In this document: in pieces, positions 50,595 through 63,965 of the stretch | How the letters are laid out: each line of letters starts with the position of its first letter | How positions within the stretch are numbered: the stretch's first letter is position 1 | The notes under the pieces: model-generated | What the model was told of the DNA's origin: nothing | Databases searched by the model: none | What the model saw: the letters and a program-made list of their open reading frames with translations, nothing else | Translations under genes and position numbers: made by a program | NCBI RefSeq assembly: GCF_008831285.2 | Contig: NC_045140.1 | Location: forward strand, 14,929,796-14,993,795 | Length of the DNA stretch: 64,000 bases | Direction: 5' to 3' | DNA from: Nymphaea colorata | Lineage: Eukaryota; Streptophyta; Magnoliopsida; Nymphaeales; Nymphaeaceae

Positions 50595-50918
50595 AGGCCA
50601 TTTGGCATCACTAACAATTTACATTGTTCAATAAAACTGCTTCAAAACTTGAGTAGATTCACTAGACACTATAACATATTGTATTGTTTTATAAATCTAC
50701 TCTAAATTTTAAAGCAGGATCATTAGATGATAACAATATGCTATGGGTGCTAAACAAGGGGTCTTTTGACAACAATAACACATCATTATTCTTTAAAGAA
50801 TTTGTCTCTAAAAATAAAACAGATTCATGAAACATTTGAAACAATGTTTTAAATCTGTCCCATTTTTAAAGTGGGTATATAAAACAAAAACAATATGTTA
50901 CTATTACCAAACAATTTC
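50595..50918. mobile_element. Pair of adjacent related MITE-like elements
   Basis: The first unit spans about 50595-50761 and the second about 50757-50918. Each begins with a cttttgacaac/catttggcatc-like end and closes with the complement of AACATATTGTT-type sequence (aacaatatgctatggg; acaatatgttactattacc). Both interiors carry attgttttataaatctac/aatgttttaaatctgtcc followed by attttaaag, so the two are homologous. Confidence 0.6.
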
Positions 50919-50919
50919 T

Positions 50920-53900
50920 AAAATTTCAAAAGGGTCTTCAATTGCCTCAAGTACGTCCTAAAAGAACACCTCATTTTAAATATTGTACAAGAGGCCAATA
51001 TACCAGAGAAACAAGATTCCTAAGAAGGGTTTTCTTATTCATTAGAAAAATGAGGTGTCTTTTTTAGAAAGATTCAAACATTATTTTATAGTTCTAGATG
51101 TGCGTATCTATACACATGCATGCTCTCCGAGCCTAACTTTCAACGAGTTTTACTTTTGAAACTATATGCAGGTGAATGCCCAATTTCGGTAAGATTATAT
51201 TGAAAAGCAGAAAATTAGTAAGCGGGTGGGGTCCAACGCTTAGCTTGCACAACCACGATGTGGGACCAAGCGGATGACAGGTCGCTGGATGACAACTTGT
51301 GCGTGGGGTCCGTCCTCTCTCTTTTCCCGCCGAAGCATGAGAAAGGAAACAAGTTACAGGGAGGCCAGCTGCCCATGTGAGGACCCTCCTCCTACCTGTT
51401 GTTGTTTTCTAAAAGGGTGAACCGAACTTTTCACTTATGTTTGTGACTATTTGAGCCCAAGAAAGAAAAATGGCAACTTTGCCAACATAGACGTGCAGTT
51501 GGGGGCAAAGATATGTGCGGTATTTGGGAGCAAGAATTAAGTTTCTTTGCCGGAAGAGTGATGGTAGGCAATAAGATTGTTATGTTGAGAACGAAATATT
51601 CAATAGTATTTTGTCTGCGAAGGACATGCATCGAGAGAGTATGTATACAGCAGTAGTGCTTAATTCCTCCATGGAAAAAGAAACTGTACATGACATGATA
51701 GTATACACCATAATTTGAAAATGACATGAAATAAAGCATGATCCGGGAGTTCATGCCTTACAAGAACTCCAATGTCTTTTTTTGAATAGCGAACAGACAA
51801 AGAACGACATTCATATCTGTCATAATTCAGTTGGTTTTAGAGTTCCATCAGCATTTGAGAACTCAACACCTCTTTGTGGCCTGTGGACCTCCACTTGCCT
51901 GTGCTGCAGATCTCATCAACATTAGTTTTATTTGTTAGTAATCATATCCAAATTTGTTTTCCAAATCCGACCACATGGACGCAAAATCATATTGATAACT
52001 GCAGTATATCAGATCCATTTCCAAACCTTGCCTAGCTAACTAAAGCATATGATATATATGGTCCTGAAGAACAAGTCGTCTGCCAAATCACGATACATGA
52101 GAATATTTCCACCGTCCATTCTGTGTCATGTAGGACCTACCACTTACAGGTGGAGATGCTGGTGACGTAGTCAATGGATGGTGAGGAAGCTATACCGCTG
52201 TGAGATGGCAGCAGCGACACTTTTCGAGAGAAAGCGATGCATTAGTTGAAGAATCTGAAGGAGTTGAAAGGGGTATATACTTCCTGAACAAGCATGGCGA
52301 CATCGACGCCGACAAGCCATGTCTTCTTCTTTGTCTTGGTGAACAACTTGGACAAAGTTTTCCTCCTTGTTTTTCTAGTTTTCTCCCTGCTTGATTTATT
52401 ATACAATGGAGAATTAGCTAATCATGTCATTAATCTTAGAAAGAAAAATTATTGAAGCAAATCCGATTCATGCACCCACACTGATGAATATGTCAATAGG
52501 TTCGGTGGTATCACACTATCGGAGCAGAAGCAAGGCAGGATGGAAGGCACTGAACAGGGAAGTGTGGCCGCATGGGGCCACCGCAAGTTTAGCTGGCTTT
52601 CTTGCATCTGGGGACCGGCCATGAAGCTGCCTCCATCTCAGAGTGTTGGAGGGAACAGGGAGACTAGAACACGCCTGTTTGTCTCATTCTCCCACAGCAC
52701 AAACAAATAATGAATCTTGCCTGACCACGCACGTGAATTATTTGTTATGAATCCATCAGTATGAACTTCTCACACGCAGCTTGCAGGCCCCAATCCGCCT
52801 CATACTGGTTCCTGGGTTGGCGATTCAGGTCTTGTATCTATCCAAGTTCTAATTGAGGTCATAATATGAGAACAGCAGCCTCAGGCCCTCAACTGCAACT
52901 GCGGATCCAAAACTTGGACGAGAGGGAGCACCTTTTGTTAGACCTTTCGTTTTTGAGTTTCGAATTTTGTGTCGAGTCATTCTCATTAAATAGACGCTTG
53001 TTCATATATACCAAGTTATTGGAATCCATGCAATTGGCGCAAGCTAGATGTTTGCTACTTTTTATTCTTTGCCCTCTCGCTGCTTTGTTAACCCCGTTTT
53101 TGTTAAACCTGTTTAGTTATTTCTTCGATCTGATACTTCTTCTTTCAAGTTCTCTTCCTCTTTCCAATTTGCAGTTCAGAAATATTAGAGACAAACCCTC
53201 GTTGTTGTGTCATCTTCTTACTTATTATAAGCAAGACCGCAGACACAAAGGCCAAGCGGACAATCCATGCCGAACTTGGTTCCTTGCAACCTCCTCGGAG
53301 ATGCCTTTTTAAAGAGAATTGTGATCTATTATGTCCATATCGATGCTGATTCAATTTGAGATTTACTTAGTTATCAGACATCCGATCCCTTAACTTCTGT
53401 ATGTATAGAAGGTCTTTAGAGTGAAATTTTGAACTGTTTGGTTATGAATTTGGGTTTTCTTCTCCCGTTTCTTTATTCAATTGAACTTTATATGAATTTC
53501 TGTATCTAAAAGATCCGAAACTGATCCATTTGCTAAATGTATTTGAAATGTCTAGATACACAAGTTTTGCACATGGTCCTCCATGTTAAGGGTGTTTTTG
53601 TGTCCAGCATTCCGGTTGGTCAACAAATTGGCCATCAAAGCACCATGGAAACAAGTGGGGCTTGAGTACTAGCCAACACTCTATAGCCATATTCGTCTTC
53701 TAACAGATCCATGATGCCGGTACCTTTGTTCTCTTAAAAGGCAACCTTGCAAAACTATATATTATCATTTATTTGTTAAAAGTCCTCCAATTTTTTACCA
53801 ATACCTAGCCTGCTAGTTGCTTCTGCCACATTATTCTGTCATCTAATTTAGTTGCTACCTTTCTTTTGAACGCATTAAGAAAGGTAATTAGCTATCTTTA

Positions 53901-54842
53901 TTTTCAAATTGAATTTTAGATGGGGGGATTACCTAGTAGGCTATATTTTTGGGTGTGTCACATAGCAATACTCTTTTTGTTATGACTTAGTGTTTCAACA
54001 TTTTCAGTTGAGGTACTCCTTCGTAGCTATACTAAGGTAAGAACAGGCACATGACTCTGTATTGTATTTGCTTGATCTATAAGACACACAATACACACAC
54101 TTTGCCAGATATTAGATGTCCAAAAATTAAAATCTGTTGCCAAAAATAGTCACCACATAAGTATTAACAATGGCTTATAGTGCTTTTAGAAAGGGATTAT
54201 GACAAAAAATGTTTATGACATTTTGGTAAATTTTTAAATTTTAACCATACGCACAGTACATCATTGAGCTCCCTTATATGTATACACGCATGTGTGTGTA
54301 TGTGAGTGTAGAACTTTAATGATCTCCAATTGCATGGAACATGTATTGGGACTGGAGCCAATGGTAACACGTTCGAGCGATGCTATTCAGAAGATCAAAG
54401 CTTAGCTAGCTCAAGCTCATAAAGTCTTTCAGCTTGAGCTGGCTCGTCTCTCTCTGAGGCAAAGATTTCAAAATTGAAACGACAAGATTCTAATTTCTAA
54501 TTCCACAACTTATTAGGGGGAACATAATTTGAATTCTGAAAAAGACCTATCCGTAAAATCAAACGCATAGCTTTGCTTTAAATTTGTAGTAGAAACTTCA
54601 TTTAGAATATTCTGACTGGTAGGCTTATAAGAGTCCAACCAGGTTGAGCACTTGGCATCCTGTGTTCATCTTTCGCCCAGTCCCAGCTTATGGATGGGCC
54701 GAGCTGTTTGGTAGCTTGATCGTGTTCCACAACATAATACATAGGCAACATACCTCTTTCTTCCCTCAAAATTTACAGGACTCCCAATGAAATATGCCAT
54801 AATAAACTGACAGCCTTCATTGCTCTCCTTTAATTTGCCATG
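50920..54842. other. Intergenic, no gene recognised
   Basis: Short frames (52200-52394, 52424-52624, 52866-53312) lack splice context or motifs. Dyads such as agctagctcaagct and agcttgagctggct near 54400-54445 look like small repeat fragments. The last few hundred bases are the ABCI17 3' flank. Confidence 0.4.
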
Positions 54843-57491
54843 TCAAGAGGATAGCTCGAGGAACGTTCGAGCCATGGGGTGCTCGGCCTGTGAGAGCTCA
54901 TCCGGCTTGAGCACCTCGACGACCTCGCCGTTGACGACGAGGCAGACCAGATCAGCGATCCTCTGTATCTGCTTCACACTGTGGGAGATGATGACGGTCG
55001 TTAATCCTCGGGTCTTTTTAAGCTTGACTATGGCGTCCTCGATGTTCTGGGTCGAGATAGGATCCAGGGCGCTGGTGGGTTCGTCTAGAAGCAGCACCTG
55101 CCATGGACGACAGAGATAAAAAAAAGGAGTTGATCGAACTTACTCGTTCATAAATCCGAGCGGCCAGCAGTCCCAACCAAAAAGCGGTTTGTCTTGTACC
55201 TAGAAAAAGATGAAAACTTTTCACCGACAGTGGGTTTACTTGACCTACCTCGGGCTCGTTAGCTAGCGTCCGAGCCAGTGCGACTCGCTGAGCCTGACCC
55301 ACCGATAGGTCAGCACCCTTCTTTGATGCGAAGGAAGAGTCCAGGTCCGCCAGGTTTAGGAGTTTGGACACCTCATCGTTGGTCAGCTTCTTCCCCACGA
55401 GACCGGGTCCGAACCTCACGTTCTCCGCGACCGTACCTGTAAAAAATGAAACCCAAGGACGAATCATAAACCTTGGCCTAATAGCTGTCCAGGTAACCTC
55501 TTTGAGGATGAGAGGAAATTTTAATGGGATCCAGTAGAAGGAAACCCAACTGACGTGACCTACCTGTCCCTTATTTCTGCTCAACTTTCTAGCTTAACAC
55601 AGAAGTCCGCTACTTGATCATTACATCTTGCCTACTTCTTGTCTTCCTATATATGCCCAATTTGCAAGCTACTCTTTTATCGTAGAAAACAATTTTCTCT
55701 CCTTTCATTCCTAAAATAATAGATGTAATGCTTAGAACAGAAAGAGACAAGATAAAAAGGTTTTCGACTTTTAGTTCGCTAACCATGACAATGTGTACGC
55801 TCATAGAAGATTCATAAACATATTAAAATTTTACAACACCCAACTTTTCTTAGTGGTATAATGAAAACACGTAAGTTTGAATTATCTTTTTGGGTTTAAC
55901 AATCTCTTTTGATGCAACCCTAAGAGGTAAACATGACACCCGAACATGTATTCGTTATTCCATCAAAGGTTAAAGCATATGTTCATCTATGTATTTTTTG
56001 ATGTACCAAACACTTTGTACGGCCGTGCCTTATCAATAGTTGGTCCTGATAAAAAAATTCCCCACTACCTCTCACTTCCCCCACTAGAGAAAAAGACTCG
56101 TTATCGCTTTAGTTTTGTGGCAGGAGGGATGAACATTGCAAGAGTACAGTCAGAAACATATATCAGGAAAAAAACTTCAAACCTCCTCAATTTTAACCCT
56201 GGCACTTCAAACGACCACATTCAATTAGGTGAGCAGTGCGTGCTTGTTCTCAAAAGAATTGAATTTTCTTTTAAACTGCTCGCATGTGCAACAGGTCCGT
56301 TATAATCTACTTAACAAATTCATACCTTCTGAAAATCCAGCATAATGTCGGCCAATATCAACAGCCACAAGGAATGATCCACTCATCAAGTGACTCAACC
56401 TCTTTTGGAAAAAAATAAAATTTCTGCATGATTAATATATAATATATACATAGTTTAGTGAAATAGCTACCAAGAGCTCCATCTACATAACTAACAAAAC
56501 ATGCCCAGACTCAAAACCGTCGCCCGGAAGAACCGTTCAGTAATCAAAGTGCATCCCTCCAGCTATAATCTACCAAGTTGATCGGAGCCATCCTTGATCT
56601 AGTTTACCATCTAAATGGGTTAGACCGCCCGCCCGCTAAGATGCCATCTTCGTATGGCAAAAAGCAAAAAAGTATGGGCGATCCTTTCTTTATCAATCTC
56701 TGAACCTTTTTTTTTGGTTAGTTCCTTCCTTGAGAAGTGGCAGATCCTTGGATGTCTACAGGCGACCAAAAGTCATCTTGAAGCGCCTCTACGATCAATC
56801 TTTAGATATCAGAGACGGCCAACCGGCAGTTCCAAGAGTCCCTAGGCACTAGATGGCGCGGGCCAACAAGTTATAAGAACCAGTGTGACTAAGATCGGTG
56901 CATATTGACCAGTCCCTAGATTTATTTCCTGCCAATGGTTTCGATCATCTTCAAAGACTATGAGCCAGGTACAGTGTGCAATGAATCTGGCTTGCGCTAC
57001 GCGGTTTCAAACCTAATTTGTGAACAATTATTTTATTTTCTTAAAAGACAAGGTAGGGGACTGGATAAACTGATCCCATCTTATGTCAACAGAACACCTT
57101 AAGTATAATTTGGGTAGATTTATATATATTGTAATAAATGTTTCATGAATCTGGTCAATTCAAATTGTTCATATTGCTAAACATTAGCAGCTTCTTAATT
57201 TTCATAAGGGGCATTTCGATATAAAACCTTATTTGCAGCCACGTGACCTGACAGAGCTTCTAATATATGATAACCAATCCAAAGTTTTTAAAACATTTAG
57301 CGATCACTTTCTCTCTTTCTGTTTTTTTAGGGTCGTCTAGCTATTTAATCAAGTCTGCTCGATTAAAAGAAAAAAGTATATATAAGTTCGTCTTCATATT
57401 ATTTTTCTTATTTTTCTTCTAACCATTTATCTGCTTTATAAATGGCCCTTGTAAAATAGTTGAGTGACTCTAGTTATTTAAAATAGACATT

Positions 57492-57578
<87 letters not shown>

Positions 57579-59771
57579 CAAATTAGTAAAAAAATCCTCA
57601 TCATAATGGCAATTAATTTTGTATAATAGCAAGGCAGGTTAGCCACCTTCTGCTGGATCCTTCCTACGGAGTTTGTTGCTACAGTACTCACCGTTAAGTC
57701 CAATGTTGGTCAAGTAGGTTATCCGCATATCAACAATGCCTATTGACTAATACATGTTATTGCCTTTCAGTCTTTAGCGCCCTTTTTTTGTTGAACTTAA
57801 AAAATAATTTAAAGTGTTCTAAATTGATAAAAGAACGAAATAGAGCGGTATAATTAGTCATGTGACATGGGTGGATGGTAATATAACTGGTTGACGCTAC
57901 GAGGATGATTTCGACTTTTTTTATGGATCTATTTTTGAATTAATGACATTTTGAAGTACAAGCCTACCTTTTGGTATTTTCAAATATGGGCCATATTTGT
58001 CTAATTTTTTGATAACCTTTGCACACAACTGTATAAAACAGGAGCTCAAGTTAAATCGTGATGTACTTGAAGAAGATAAAGCTTGTATTTTCTGAAATTT
58101 GCCATTTTAAACTAAAAACAACTTTTACCTTTTACAAAAAGAGACAAGTTTATCTTCTTTTTTTTTTAAAAAAAAAAAATCTTAGTTCATACTTTTACAA
58201 GAGAGACAAAGGGAAATGGTAAAGCCACCTTTATTTGACAGTTGTCAGAAAAACTCAAGCCCAGATCATGCAAATTAGTAACTTGAAACTTATATTCAAA
58301 TTATAGACAAAAGGTGGTCTTAAATGAAATTTTCAATTTAAATTAATAAATAAAAATGTAATATTTTTTTTGCTAAGATATACCTGCCATTTGCTTCTGC
58401 GGCATACGCAAGCTGAGGAAAGGGCGAATCTCACCAGATCATCTTAAAAGGAAGCGCTACTTGAACCATTGACCTAGTTCTCATGCTAAAATCTTTTAGT
58501 CCATTATTAAAATCTCTATTTAATGAACAAAAAACCATAACCACAAATTGGAATATAGAGCTATTGTTACGTGACAATAATTAATTATTTATCAGTTTTT
58601 TAAGCAAAAAATTCAAATCTGCTAATAAATCAGCAAAAATGCTACTATTTACCTATCGGAATAAAATATCAAAAATACACTTCAATATAATATGTTAACA
58701 CCATAAGATTTTCATCGAATAGATTTCTAAAATGAAGAAAAAGATTGTTAACATCATTATTTCAGATATTAACAGAAACTAACTGATTTGGATATAATTG
58801 ATTCATTAATTAATGCTACTGCTCATAGTTAAAGAAGCTATACAAAATACTTGGCATGAACTTTGTTCTTATCAAGTGTAACTTTGTTTTTTTTGTCACA
58901 TCATCTTCAAAATAAGTAATAAAGTAAGGTCGACGGACGAAACGTTGTTTTGATCAATATTGCAAAGCATAGTTGTTCTTTTAATAGCATGAAAAAATTA
59001 GGTGCTCTTTTATTATCGCCAATAGTTTAAGTGTTTTTAGCAACTTCGCCTTCTCTCGTTGATAAGCGAAAGCGAGTAGCTTAAACAATATACTACTATC
59101 TTCCGTTTTAGTTTTAATTAAGCGTTAGCTTCAAGGAGCTTAGCTAAAGGGATGCAAAAGATGCGTCCCCGTTTTGATTTTTGTGGGTGTTCCTTCGCTG
59201 AACCGTCGTTGGCCGCCCAGACCTCAAGACAACCGATTAAAGCAGGGAAAACAGATTTTCAACAACGGTTTCACCAGAATTACTAATACCGTAAGAATTA
59301 AAAAGGAAGATTGTGGTACGGAAGGACGGAAGGAAAAGGAAATCACCCTCAAATAGAACGGGTAGCTGGAAAAGCATGCCGACCCTGCGTCTGAGTTTGA
59401 GCACGTCGAGATCGATGATGTCCTCGCCATCGAGGAAGACCGAGCCGCAGGGTGGCTCCCAGAGTCGGTTTAGTGCCCTCAGCAGCGTGGACTTCCCGCT
59501 CCCGCTCGGCCCGATGACCCCGACGACCAGCCCCCTGGGCACGTCCAGCGAAACGTTCGATAGGATAGGGACGCCGGCGTCCGACTTCTTCGTCAGGTTC
59601 CGGACTCGAATCTTCGGCAAAGAGCTCAGCTCTCCGTTGTCGACGTTGATCAGCAAATGCTGAAACTCGTCTGCTGAAAATCCAGCGTCGAATTTGAAGA
59701 AGAGGAAAGTTAGACGAAAACCTAAGAGAGAGAGAACAAAAACCTAATAGATTACCCGGAGTTGTCTCCAT
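54843..59771 (-). CDS. ABCI17: ABC transporter I family ATPase ABCI17 (STAR1/NAP3)
   Basis: Four coding exons give 260 residues: 59771-59756 (M-E-T-T-P plus one base), 59670-59347, 55436-55249, 55097-54843. The joins are CCGG|gtaatc..cagcag|ACGAG, GAGG|gtgatt..ttacag|GTACGG and CCCGAG|gtaggt..ggcag|GTGCTG. The protein is a stand-alone nucleotide-binding domain with no membrane segment: Walker [10 protein letters not shown] at 59-67, Q-loop Gln107 in MLFQLPV, signature LSVGQ at 157-161, Walker B VLLLDEP at 177-183, D-loop SALD, and H-loop His215 in [26 protein letters not shown] and the length match Arabidopsis ABCI17 (263 aa) and rice STAR1. STAR1 pairs with the membrane subunit STAR2/ALS3 and is needed for aluminium tolerance, linked to UDP-glucose transport; the same role is inferred here. 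The exons are GC-rich against an AT-rich background. Intron 2 is 3.9 kb. Confidence 0.95.
55437..59346 (-). other. ABCI17 intron 2 (3.9 kb)
   Basis: A long intron bounded by GAGG|gtgatt and ttacag|GTACGG. It holds the (AT)40 tract and AT-rich spacer. A 119-codon plus-strand frame at 55946-56305 shows no motif and no splice context. Confidence 0.7.
57495..57574. repeat. (AT)40 microsatellite
   Basis: Eighty bases of uninterrupted AT dinucleotide lie inside ABCI17 intron 2. The Tyr/Ile repeat frame over it is an artefact. Confidence 0.98.
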
Positions 59772-60480
59772 ATCAGCAATGTAGAAACCGTGCGGCGTAA
59801 GGACCTGGAGATCACATAGATGATTAGGCGAGGACAAATTAAAAAGACGAAAAGCTAAGAGAGAAAACAAAAAGTAAAGAAGAACAAAGAAACAAAGAAA
59901 AGAATAACATGAACGTGACTAATTAGGGGCCATATATGATCAAACAAAAGAAGCAAACAAATAATTTGTAAAGGTTAAAACATCATACAATTCAAATATG
60001 CTAATATGAAAAATATAAGAAAAAAAGAAGAAGAAAAATAATCCAATGAATGAAACAACATGAAAGAAAATTGACGATGAAATATACGATCGGCCTTCCT
60101 CCTCAGATAGATAGAAGCTTCAAATCGCTACGCCTTAAAGCGCTTCAAGTTCCCAAGCGTATATTTACATTTGTATATTCAGAAACAAATACCAAGCGAA
60201 AGCAATGGAAACAATCGAAAAGAGATGTTAAGACCGTAGAATCTCAAACAAGCATGCAGCAACAAACCGGAAGTTACTGACGGATGTTGAGGCTCCAGAA
60301 GCAGACTCCGCTTCAAAAGTCTGCAACGGAAAAAGCAGATCTGAAATCCCGATCCGTGAAAGCAAGCAAGCCGGATCCCCTCTGTCTATGTGCTGAGGGA
60401 AGAACGAACGCGGAGGTGAACTGATGATGAGAAGGAAATGGGTGAGAGACAAGTAGAGCCGCCAAGGTTGTAGAACTAAT
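59772..60480 (-). other. ABCI17 5' leader and promoter-proximal region
   Basis: The coding ATG lies 33 nt inside an exon whose acceptor (gatctccag|GTCC) ends at 59805. A plausible upstream leader exon ends at 60282 with donor CATCC|gtcagt, giving a 477-bp leader intron. The leader exon (to about 60470) is pyrimidine-rich and has no ATG in the part read. Confidence 0.4.
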
Positions 60481-63480
60481 AAATACAGGAGGAAAGCAAT
60501 TGAGCGGGGTGCGGCAAAAGAAATGGCACCAGTTAAAACCTCGACGCCTTTCTGTCTCTCTCATCTCATCTGGGCCAAGTAAACGCCTTCCCCTTGTGGA
60601 GAAGAGAGTGGAGATTCGGCGTCGTCTCCCCTTTTCGATATGCCTCCACTTTCCACCAGTCTCCCCCGTAGTACTCGATGACGAAAATGGGTCCGACTTT
60701 GGGGAGAAAGCCCTCGGTACCCGAGACTTCCACACAGTGAGTGCAAAGCTCTTCGAGAGATGCGAATAAATAGCATTTGCGACTTTTGAAGAAAGATGCG
60801 GACAGGACATTTCACGAAGGAAGCAACTAATTTAAAATATCGAAACTAAAAGAGATAGAATGGGTTTAATATTGAAGCCCGATCCTTGCTTAGTTGAATC
60901 TTATTCGCGATCAGATAAAAAAAAAAAAAAAACAACACGGATTTCAATACGTTGGCGTTTTATTTTCTAAATTCTTGCAGGATTTTATAATGACTTCAGC
61001 GTTCAAGTCAAGCCTTTTAGAAACTTGAATGACATTTTTCATCTGAAAACTATAAAGTAAGCACCAAGTCCTTTCGTTCCGAATGGATCGAGATTCACAA
61101 GCACTTAATAGGAAAAAAAGAAAGCCACATATGTCTACATGTGTATATTAGTAATTTTGTAAAATATTAGGGGCACATGATAGTGATACATGTACGGCAA
61201 TACGATAAACGGGCAGGAGGCGAAAATGGGAGCAAAAGTCTAAAAGAATGGATGACGCGGCAGCAGGCATGGTGGGACCCACACCATGGAAGCACCGAGC
61301 TCATCCTTCCTCAGATGAACCCTCCCCATCCTCCCTCTCCCTCTTCATTATTTTATTATTTCAATATTCGAAAGATTTTGTTTGATCGTTTAAATATTTT
61401 TTCCTCTTTAGAGCACATGCCATGATGGTTTTAATTCATCAATTCTAAAATTTTAATTCTCATTTTATTAAACAAGCCATTTTCAATTTTGGAATCAAAA
61501 TTCCATACATCGAAAATAAAGGAAAATTAGAACTGGAATTTCTATTCCAATTCCAGTTTGAGGTGAAGCTTTGTTTCTAGAATTTTTAGTTCTAGAATCA
61601 AAACTTAAAGACATTTAAATGCCTCCTAAAAGTTTTGGTGGTCATAGTTTCCCTTGATGCTTTAACTTGTGTGACATTTGAATTCTACAAGAGTCGATCT
61701 TAATTTTCATGTCATTAAAAGCATATACAAGCTATCATTAGTGTCTTGTTTTAGCTCCAAGGCGGTGAAAATATTTGTCAATTTCCTTTGTCTCTCATTA
61801 TACATTCACAGCTTTCACCTCATTCACCACTGCAGCTGCGATCAGAGGAAGAAGAACTGGATTTCAAGAGCTGCCTTCTCTAATTACTTGGTAGCATTCC
61901 AGTGATTCTTCATGGAGTTGTATATTCTTAGTGGGAGCCTCTTGCAAGCAAATTCCTTGTTATATATAAACTTCATTAAGCCAAATGGTTGGTAGTTGTT
62001 AAATCAGAGGAAAAACGCCAACATGAAACAAGAAGCTCATCTCATGGATACTAGAAAAAATATTACCTTGTCTGGCAAGATGAATCATATAGAACTTCCT
62101 AGTTTCTTGTACATAGCAGCTAGGTTCTCATGCATTCAGATTTCGCGACAGCCTTTTCATCAAGCAACATATGTTGGTTAGCTTTTTAATCGAGGTCATT
62201 TGTTTGGTAGGCATAAATAGGAAAATTCCAAACAACACATGTAATGGAATTGGAAAAATTCCTAGAGAATCAACACAAAAACTGAAGAATAAGAATGCTT
62301 CATATACGAAGGCAACATGCTCTTAATTTAAAGGAGAAAAAGGAAACTCAACAAGCACTCTGAATCTCTCTACATCAAACTTGAATGCCCAACTTCAAGA
62401 AAGAGCGTCCTCCTAAGTTTTAGACTCTGCATTCGAATAAAAGTACGAGCCATTAATTACTTATCTCCAGGCTATGCGGTGGCTACATGGTTTACATTCG
62501 AAGTGATTGTCTTTTTTAGACACAATCACTTCTTCCACATATATGGACCCACTTTTTTCCATCCATTTCCGTGGTTATAGTCCACTTAATTTTTACAAAT
62601 TAAATTCATTTTTCTTGACAAGCCAAAGTCCATGAATATTACAATTGTATAATGCTAGCTATGAGAATAAAAATAATATATTTAATAAACATGATCATGA
62701 AAGCATTTAATCCGTAGTACTCTTCACTTCTTTCCTTGGGTCGGAAGTTGTTTTTCTGGTAAGAATAGATTAACTAAAAATATTTATGGAAAATGGAAAA
62801 GAAGATGGTGGAGAGACACATTTGTTCATTTAAAAGAAAGGAACCTTTTTGCTGCAACAGCCTTACGAGAGGGCCTACAGATATTAGGAAGAGACAGAAG
62901 ACATCTCTTTAGGTTGCTTCCCTTTTCAAGAATGAAGATTGGGGCAAAGTGAAGCATTGTTCGTCGAGTTGGGAGAAGATAAAACAGTTTTTATTCAACT
63001 TAAGTTGTTTTCAGTATGTGTTTACCCAACTGAACTAGTTGCCTAGTTTCATGTATACGTGTATGTGTCATAATATATAATGATATGAATATATATTCTT
63101 CAACCAAAGAAGGTGATTTGGACCAGTCCGGAAGGTTATAGAAAACATGGTGGGCAGAGTTAGCTTAAAGTATTTGGAAATAGACTTGGGACAATCAAGT
63201 CATGGAAATGTACTTGTACGATAAAACGTGTAGTTCATGTACATTTTAAATTGTTAATATGAAAAGATTCATAACCGTATATGCATGAGAAACATTGACA
63301 CATGGTGGAACGTGTGGATCATGTGCTTCCAAAGTAAGAAGAAGGGTTAAATAGTTCACTGATGTTCTTAATAGTAGTGCAATAATGTGTGAACAATGTA
63401 CTTTATAGATATATGCAAGGGCATCATATTGTTCTGGGGGGAGAATATTAAGTTGGGCATGACAAGATGTTGTTGGTTAC
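60480..63480. other. ABCI17 upstream and intergenic DNA
   Basis: The first 350 bases are GC-richer and may be promoter sequence. Inverted words occur at 61540-61562 (actggaatttctattccaat with tccagt), and a clean hairpin with 10-bp arms (aagtgattgt / acaatcactt) lies at 62501-62531. No gene is recognised. Confidence 0.4.
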
Positions 63481-63499
63481 CTATGAAAATTGTGCGGTA

Positions 63500-63820
63500 C
63501 AAGTAAAAAGGGGAAAAGGCATTGAAATTACGTGAATGAGGCCCACATGCATACTATAGAGATCAACATGTTGTGTAATGAAGTTGTACATGTTGTGCTA
63601 CATAATAAGACTTATATTTTGTTATTTAAATAGTGGACTATGGATATATTGATTCATCATTGTATTTTTTTTACATGAAAGAAATGGTGACCGCTTGATT
63701 ATGTATATGTAGATGATATCATTTTGATGGGAGCAGACAAAGAAAAATCTTGAAACCTAAGAAGTAGTTTCATGATGCTTTTGAGATAAATGTTTTGACG
63801 ATAGGGCTGCCTAAGGAACC
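63500..63820 (+). mobile_element. Decayed Ty1/copia reverse-transcriptase fragment
   Basis: The frame at about 63697-63744 reads DYVYVDDIILMGADKE, the copia YVDD box with its usual DIILMG context. About 190 bases upstream, in another frame, is KALKLRE, a stop, then GPHAYYRDQH, the counterpart of the conserved LYGL..APRAWY segment. Downstream, FHDAFEINVLTIGLP matches the region after the box. Several stops and frame changes show it is dead. It is only a fragment; no LTR was identified. Confidence 0.72.
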
Positions 63821-63824
63821 CGAG

Positions 63825-63965
63825 GACTCGAATCGCTCATCAAAACTCAACTCGACTCGTTCATAAATGAGTCGAGCTCAAGTTCAAACGTGAGCTCAAA
63901 ACGTTAAAAAAGTTGAGTTCAAGCTGTAAGAACTCGACTGAACTATATAATGGATTTTGAATTAT
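63825..63965. repeat. GAGTCGAG/CTCGACTC dyad-rich repeat patch
   Basis: Repeated actcgactcgttcataaatg, gagtcgagctcaag and gagctcaaaacg words in both orientations, of the kind common in plant dispersed non-autonomous elements. It follows directly on the copia fragment. Confidence 0.4.

Noticed and set aside
52866-53312. 148-codon plus-strand frame with a hydrophobic middle
   Set aside because: AT-rich spacer composition, no family motif, no neighbouring exon-like segments. It could be reconsidered if transcripts exist.
55946-56305. 119-codon plus-strand frame inside ABCI17 intron 2
   Set aside because: No recognisable motif, antisense to a supported gene and without leader or splice features.
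62501-62531. 10-bp perfect hairpin followed by pyrimidines, terminator-like
   Set aside because: Bacterial-type terminators are not expected in a plant nuclear genome, and no transcript ends nearby; a single short hairpin is common by chance.
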